NCBI GenBank assembly: GCA_934096785.1
Contig: CAKONA010000022.1
Coordinates: forward strand, 1-10,318
Length of the DNA: 10,318 nt
Direction: 5' to 3'
Origin: an uncultured Bacilli bacterium
GTDB lineage: Bacteria; Bacillota_I; Bacilli_A; RF39; UBA660
Both the position numbers and the translations under genes were made by a program. Below are positions 7,392-10,318 of the stretch, in pieces. The notes beneath the pieces are model-generated. The model was not told the DNA's origin and ran no database searches. It saw nothing but the letters and a program-made list of their open reading frames with translations. Each line of letters begins with the position of its first letter. Position 1 is the stretch's first letter.

Positions 7392-7415
7392 GGATTGATT
7401 AATTTCAATCTTTTT
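7390..7415 (+). terminator. Rho-independent terminator
   Basis: The stem 7390-7398 pairs with 7405-7413, with core GATTGA (7393-7398)/TCAATC (7405-7410), one G-T pair at its base, loop TTAATT and TTTTT at 7411-7415. It is low in GC but well formed, and ends the first surface gene directly at its stop codon. Confidence 0.6.
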
Positions 7416-7437
7416 AATTGAAATAAAGTCATAAAAA

Positions 7438-7446
7438 TGTTATATT
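7438..7446 (+). promoter_or_regulatory. Extended -10 promoter of the interrupted surface gene
   Basis: TGTTATATT (TG 7438-7439, TATATT 7441-7446) lies 26 bases before the relict start codon, so the fragment is probably still transcribed toward the IS. Confidence 0.4.
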
Positions 7447-7471
7447 ATTTTTAGGATAGGTGAGTTGTAGA

Positions 7472-7541
7472 ATGAAAAGCAAGACTAAAGATTATTTGTT
7501 TTTAGGAAGTATAAGTTTGTTACTTTGCATTAGTCAAGTAA
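7472..7541 (+). pseudogene. Relict 5' end of a TasA/BspA-like surface gene, cut by the IS
   Basis: ATG 7472 has a good ribosome binding site (AGGTGAG, 7458-7464) and encodes MKSKTKDYLFLGSISLLLCI, clearly the paralogue of the first surface protein's N-terminus (MKSKKKDYLFFGTVILLVVA). About 22 codons remain. The frame then enters the IS left end and stops at TAA 7562-7564 after 30 codons. The rest of the gene is not found beyond the IS, where the DNA is unrelated until a different paralogue starts at 8637. The copy is therefore both interrupted and deleted, not simply split. Confidence 0.8.
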
Positions 7542-7553
7542 AAGTAGACAACT
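7542..7553. repeat. IS left terminal inverted repeat
   Basis: AAGTAGACAACT is the perfect inverse complement of 8504-8515. It includes the last bases of orfB (stop codon at 7552-7554). Confidence 0.75.
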
Positions 7554-8064
7554 ACTTAATATAATTTAACTGTTTAAATTGGATTGGTGTTAAATAATTA
7601 AGAACACATTGTGGTCTTTCATTATTAAAATAATAAATGTAATCCTCAATAGATTTAAAAATATCATTACAATCATTTATTTTAAAATCTATAAACAATT
7701 CTTCTTTTATCCAACCGTTTATACTTTCCATAGCTCCATTTTCTGTTGGAGGCCCTGGTTTAGAAGTGGAATGTATGATATTATATAGATGTAAAGATTC
7801 GTTGAATCTTTTGGAACAGTATACGGAACCTTGATCCGAGTGAAGAATCATTTCAAGGCTAGTATACTTTTTATTTTTTTCTTCAATAACTTTTGCCATA
7901 GCGATATGGTAAGATTCTGGATTTCCTTTTTTATTTGATAAATAATAGGCTATTATTTCATTATTAAATAAATCCATATAAAGTGTAAGTTCATAATAAT
8001 GTTGATTTGCCAAAAAAGCGGTCATATCTGTAACCACTATTTGAAATGGCCTTAAAGGATTCAA
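7552..8064 (-). CDS. IS3-family transposase OrfB, catalytic domain (N-terminally deleted)
   Basis: DDE integrase-fold transposase. From the TTG at 8064 it encodes 170 aa with VVTDMTAF (catalytic D13), LHSDQGSVY (D77) and NGAMESINGW (E113), giving the D-x35-E spacing of IS3 elements, followed by NNERP...YLTPIQF, the usual C-terminus. The frame stays open upstream to 8157 without a convincing start. Expression is therefore expected by -1 frameshifting from orfA at seven A residues (8151-8145 on this strand), giving a fused OrfAB. Between that site and the catalytic domain only about 30 residues are present, where a normal OrfB has roughly 100 including a helix-turn-helix. This indicates an internal deletion, although the catalytic triad is intact. 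Confidence 0.85.
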   Translation of the reverse strand: MNPLRPFQIVVTDMTAFLANQHYYELTLYMDLFNNEIIAYYLSNKKGNPESYHIAMAKVIEEKNKKYTSLEMILHSDQGSVYCSKRFNESLHLYNIIHSTSKPGPPTENGAMESINGWIKEELFIDFKINDCNDIFKSIEDYIYYFNNERPQCVLNYLTPIQFKQLNYIK

Positions 8065-8069
8065 CTCAG

Positions 8070-8429
8070 CTAAAATATAATTTGGAAATTTCTTAATCTC
8101 ACGATGAGCTTTCTTTCCGTACCACCTCCTTTCACTGTGTAGGCTTTTTTTAATCTTTCAATTTCTATATCCTTCTTCATGATAATTGTTTTAAGTTCTT
8201 CATTTGATAAACTGTTATAATCAATAAAATCTGAATCATCTACAAGTGAAAAATTATTTTCAATTTCAATTATTGGATCAAAATAATGATTATCTTTATT
8301 AAAAGTTGTAACCCATTTTTCTAAAGTCTTAATTGGTATTTTATATTCATTAGCTGTCTTTAGTGTTGAAGCATGATTAATGCATATTTCTTCACATAGT
8401 TTCTTTTTAAGTTCACGATTGTAGTGCAT
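8070..8429 (-). CDS. IS3-family OrfA, DNA-binding helix-turn-helix protein
   Basis: A 119-aa protein. The N-terminal part (about residues 5-45, with ANEYKIPIKTLEKWV) is a transposase helix-turn-helix that recognises the IS ends. It is followed by an acidic stretch and a short leucine-heptad-like helix (NEELKTIIMKKDIEIERLKK), as in IS3 OrfA. GGAGGG (8440-8435) sits 5 bases before the ATG. The last 20 or so residues (from TVKGGGTERK on) may be partly altered by the deletion that joins orfA to orfB. The slippery A7 lies at the codons for the two Lys before AYTVKG. Confidence 0.85.
   Translation of the reverse strand: MHYNRELKKKLCEEICINHASTLKTANEYKIPIKTLEKWVTTFNKDNHYFDPIIEIENNFSLVDDSDFIDYNSLSNEELKTIIMKKDIEIERLKKAYTVKGGGTERKLIVRLRNFQIIF
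8145..8151 (-). promoter_or_regulatory. Probable -1 frameshift site between orfA and orfB
   Basis: Seven A residues on the minus strand are read TTA-AAA-AAA-G in the orfA frame. A one-base slip back enters the open orfB frame (AGC CTA CAC...). IS3 elements use A6G/A7 heptamers to make the fused transposase. An AGGAGGTGG sequence lies downstream on the transcript. Confidence 0.6.
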
Positions 8430-8443
8430 ATAGTCCCTCCTTA

Positions 8444-8513
8444 TTGTCTACCTAATAAAATAATTGTATACATAAATAAATTAATTGTCTACTTAACCCT
8501 CTAAGTTGTCTAC
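8444..8513. repeat. Four phased TTGTCTAC motifs in the IS orfA-proximal end
   Basis: TTGTCTAC starts at 8444, 8485 and 8506, with a one-base variant TTGTATAC at 8464. Spacings of 20, 21 and 21 bp place all four on one face of the helix, about two turns apart. The outermost copy is part of the terminal inverted repeat. The other IS end has only one copy. These are probably OrfA/transposase binding sites. Confidence 0.65.
8463..8491 (-). promoter_or_regulatory. orfA promoter overlapped by the phased motifs
   Basis: On the minus strand TAGACA (8491-8486) is followed after 17 bases by TACAAT (8468-8463). The -35 lies inside the third repeat motif and the -10 inside the second, so a protein bound to the motifs should repress the promoter. 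Confidence 0.5.
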
Positions 8514-8515
8514 TT
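8504..8515. repeat. IS right terminal inverted repeat
   Basis: AGTTGTCTACTT is the perfect inverse complement of 7542-7553 and contains the outermost phased TTGTCTAC motif. Confidence 0.75.
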
Positions 8516-8519
8516 TAAG

Positions 8520-8543
8520 GTTACCATAACAGTTACCATAACA
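8520..8543. repeat. Two tandem copies of GTTACCATAACA
   Basis: Perfect 12-bp tandem duplication (8520-8531, 8532-8543). Each unit contains the short inverted repeat GTTA-CCA-TAAC, so each could be an operator half-pair. It sits about 45 bp upstream of the next promoter and just outside the IS, within an 80-bp patch of roughly 42% GC. Confidence 0.5.
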
Positions 8544-8586
8544 CACGATTTTTTTGCCGTTTTCAATCATACGAACAAAAATTCGC

Positions 8587-8614
8587 TTGCGGGGGGGGTA
8601 ATATTTTATATAAT
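8587..8614 (+). promoter_or_regulatory. Promoter of the last surface gene with poly-G spacer
   Basis: TTGCGG (8587-8592), a 16-base spacer and TATAAT (8609-8614). The run of eight G (8591-8598) covers the end of the -35 and the start of the spacer, so each G gained or lost changes the spacing by one base around the optimum of 17. Transcription would start near 8621. Confidence 0.6.
8591..8598. repeat. Homopolymer of eight G residues
   Basis: An isolated G8 tract in strongly AT-rich DNA, placed in a promoter spacer. Such tracts mutate by slipped-strand mispairing. Confidence 0.9.
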
Positions 8615-8636
8615 AAACTAGAAGAAGGTAGAACAT

Positions 8637-10318
8637 ATGGATAAAAAGAAAATAATTTTAATAGCATTAATAACAACATTACTTTTAGGTATTATTGGTT
8701 TTACATACTCCTATTTTGGTTTAGAAGTTGAAGGTACTCCTAAAGATATAGTTATGGAAACTGGAGACCTAAAATTAACTTATATAGATGACACTGAATT
8801 AAAACTTACTGAAGCTATGCCAGGAGACACAATAACTAAAAAGATAAAAGTAGTTAATGATGGAGTTAAGAGTGCTTCTTATAATTTCTATTGGGGAGAC
8901 TTAGTAAACACAATAGACTTCTTTGAACTTCATGTCATCATGGAATGTAAGAGTTATAAAAATTATGGAACAGAGTCTCAAGAAGAAAGTGGTACATGTG
9001 ATAGAATCTATAGAGCAGTACCAATCTCAGACACAGTAACTGATGGAACTATTAAGAAGAACATCTCAATAGATGCAGGTATTACTCAAGAATATACAGT
9101 AACTGTTCAATTTGATAATAAAACTTATCCTCAAGATGATAACTTAAATAAATCATTTACAGGTAAAATAGGTATTGAACCATATGAAGAACCTAAAGAG
9201 ATATATTGTACATATGATGGAGAGTTAACTAACGGAGTTGAATATGTAAATGGTCCTTATACTTATAAATATAATTATCAAGGAACTCAAACTACTACTA
9301 GTTTACAATGGGAATATGCTGGTAGTCTTGGTGGATGGGGAGTACAATTAACTGATAAAAACAGTACGGATGATGTAACTGGTTCACTTTGCACATACAT
9401 AAATGATAAACCAATTATGTATATGTCTTATATGTTTTATCCTTCAAAAGCTTCTTACATTGATACAAGCAATTTTAATACAAAAAATATTACTAATATG
9501 AGGGCTATGTTTTTTGGCAGCAAAGCAACTGAAATAAAAGGACTAGAAAATTTTGATACTAGAAAAGTTCGAAACATGAGGTATATGTTTGCTTCCTCTT
9601 ATATGAAAGAACTTGATTTGAGTAGTTTTGATACAAGCAATGTAATTGATATGTATGAGATGTTTGGATGGAGTTATGGTGTATCATCACTAGATTTAAG
9701 TAATTTCAATACGAGTAATGTTAATAATATGAGTGGGATGTTTGTCAAAAGTAATGCTGCTTCACTTGATTTAAGTAGTTTTGATACAAGCAAAGTAACA
9801 ACTATGAGTAGCATGTTTTCTCAAACAAACATAAAAAAGTTGGATTTAAATAATTTTGATACTGGTAATGTTACTAACATGTTTGCTATGTTTATTGATG
9901 CTAAAACATTAACGATTAATCTTAAAAACTTTAATACAAGTAATGTAACAAATATGGCCCGAATGTTTGAAAATTCAAATGTATCTACGTTAGATTTAAG
10001 TAGTTTTGATACAAGCAAAGTAACAATTATGCAAAGCATGTTTGATGGAGCTACTGCGACTGAAATAAAAGGATTAGAAAAATTTGATACAAGTAATGTA
10101 ACTAATATGTATGCTATGTTTAGAAGTAGTAATTTAAAAACAATAGACGTAAGTAGTTTTGATACAAGTAAAGTAACTGATATGGGTTCTATGTTTATGT
10201 TTTCAAAAATCAAAAATTTAGATTTAAGAAATTTTAATACAAGTAATGTTACTAATATGGCTAATATGTTTTCTAATAGTGAAGTAACTGAAATAAAAGG
10301 CCTTGAAAATTTTGATAC
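8637..10318 (+). CDS. BspA-like surface protein (TasA-like plus DUF285), 3' partial
   Basis: 560 codons are visible and the gene continues past the window. ATG 8637 follows AGAAGG (8623-8628). Residues 5-27 are the signal/TM segment ending TYSYF, a SipW/TasA-type export signal. Residues 30-182 form the TasA-like domain (DIVMETGDLKL, MPGD, VVNDG). The linking module (190-258) has YCTYDGEL and GGWGVQLTD. Eleven full DUF285 units and the start of a twelfth run from 274 on (consensus LDLSSFDTSNVTNMxxMF), with IKGLE variants at 300, 477 and 553. The architecture and four cysteines (104, 121, 191, 252) match the protein encoded at 5550-7391, but the signal peptide differs, so it is a distinct paralogue and not the lost part of the interrupted gene. 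It is probably cell-surface attached and adhesive or matrix-related. Its promoter has the poly-G spacer. Confidence 0.9.
   Translation, partial: MDKKKIILIALITTLLLGIIGFTYSYFGLEVEGTPKDIVMETGDLKLTYIDDTELKLTEAMPGDTITKKIKVVNDGVKSASYNFYWGDLVNTIDFFELHVIMECKSYKNYGTESQEESGTCDRIYRAVPISDTVTDGTIKKNISIDAGITQEYTVTVQFDNKTYPQDDNLNKSFTGKIGIEPYEEPKEIYCTYDGELTNGVEYVNGPYTYKYNYQGTQTTTSLQWEYAGSLGGWGVQLTDKNSTDDVTGSLCTYINDKPIMYMSYMFYPSKASYIDTSNFNTKNITNMRAMFFGSKATEIKGLENFDTRKVRNMRYMFASSYMKELDLSSFDTSNVIDMYEMFGWSYGVSSLDLSNFNTSNVNNMSGMFVKSNAASLDLSSFDTSKVTTMSSMFSQTNIKKLDLNNFDTGNVTNMFAMFIDAKTLTINLKNFNTSNVTNMARMFENSNVSTLDLSSFDTSKVTIMQSMFDGATATEIKGLEKFDTSNVTNMYAMFRSSNLKTIDVSSFDTSKVTDMGSMFMFSKIKNLDLRNFNTSNVTNMANMFSNSEVTEIKGLENFD

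Larger units (their letters stand above)
7542..8515 (-). mobile_element. IS3-type insertion sequence, internally deleted
   Basis: An element of about 974 bp with terminal inverted repeats (AAGTAGACAACT and its complement), orfA and orfB on the minus strand, and a possible 3-bp target duplication TAA (7539-7541 and 8516-8518). The exact ends could shift by a base or two. The orfB stop lies within the left repeat, as is common in IS3 elements. IS3-family elements are usually 1.2-1.5 kb. The shortfall fits the missing N-terminal helix-turn-helix part of orfB, so this copy is probably not autonomously mobile. It inserted into a surface-protein gene. Confidence 0.8.

Noticed and set aside
8562..8586. 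Small CGAA/TTCG hairpin upstream of the poly-G promoter
   Set aside because: Only four base pairs with an A-rich loop, not distinguishable from chance.
9821..10213. Minus-strand 130-codon repetitive frame
   Set aside because: It is the antisense shadow of the DUF285 repeats in the last surface gene, with TLLVSKL units that match the repeat period.
1..10318. Mycoplasma-type genetic code (UGA = Trp)
   Set aside because: No in-frame TGA was found in the real genes and tryptophan is encoded by TGG throughout.

Overview
The window comes from a very AT-rich, low-GC Gram-positive bacterium (Bacillota). Base composition, strong GGAGG/AGGTG ribosome binding sites, TGn extended -10 promoters, TasA/SipW-type surface anchors and BspA-like (DUF285) proteins suggest an uncultured gut or host-associated Bacilli/Mollicutes-related lineage; this assignment is inference. 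Every tryptophan I checked is encoded by TGG, and the + strand genes end in TAA or TAG, so nothing points to the Mycoplasma UGA=Trp code.

Region 1 (1-5494) is housekeeping. A 5'-truncated pyruvate kinase is followed by a compact leader or small-RNA candidate (promoter, two hairpins, U-tract). A second promoter then starts a tightly packed + strand operon: a two-TM membrane protein, the tRNA wobble 2'-O-methyltransferase TrmL, a large DUF2779 protein that appears to combine a PD-(D/E)XK nuclease, a cysteine cluster and a DEDD-like domain, a single-pass SAF-domain (CpaB-like) protein, and an overlapping lipoprotein. After a short promoter-bearing gap comes rpoZ (RNA polymerase omega), whose start is best placed at an internal GTG.

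Region 2 (5500-10318) is a surface-protein array on the + strand. It holds a complete 613-aa TasA-like/DUF285 protein with its own promoter and terminator, a relict 5' end of a second copy (about 20 codons) cut by an insertion sequence, and a third copy that runs off the window end. The IS is an IS3-type element of about 974 bp on the minus strand. It has orfA and orfB joined by an A7 slippery site, but appears to have lost the orfB N-terminal helix-turn-helix. Its orfA-proximal end carries four copies of an 8-bp motif at 20-21 bp intervals that overlap the orfA promoter.

The most striking feature is a run of eight G residues between the -35 and -10 elements of the third surface gene. In such AT-rich DNA this looks like a phase-variation switch. 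Exact 33-bp repeats inside both surface genes sit at in-frame spacings (150 and 225 bp), so repeat number could change by recombination. Together, promoter slippage, repeat recombination and IS disruption suggest a surface-variation locus next to ordinary housekeeping genes.
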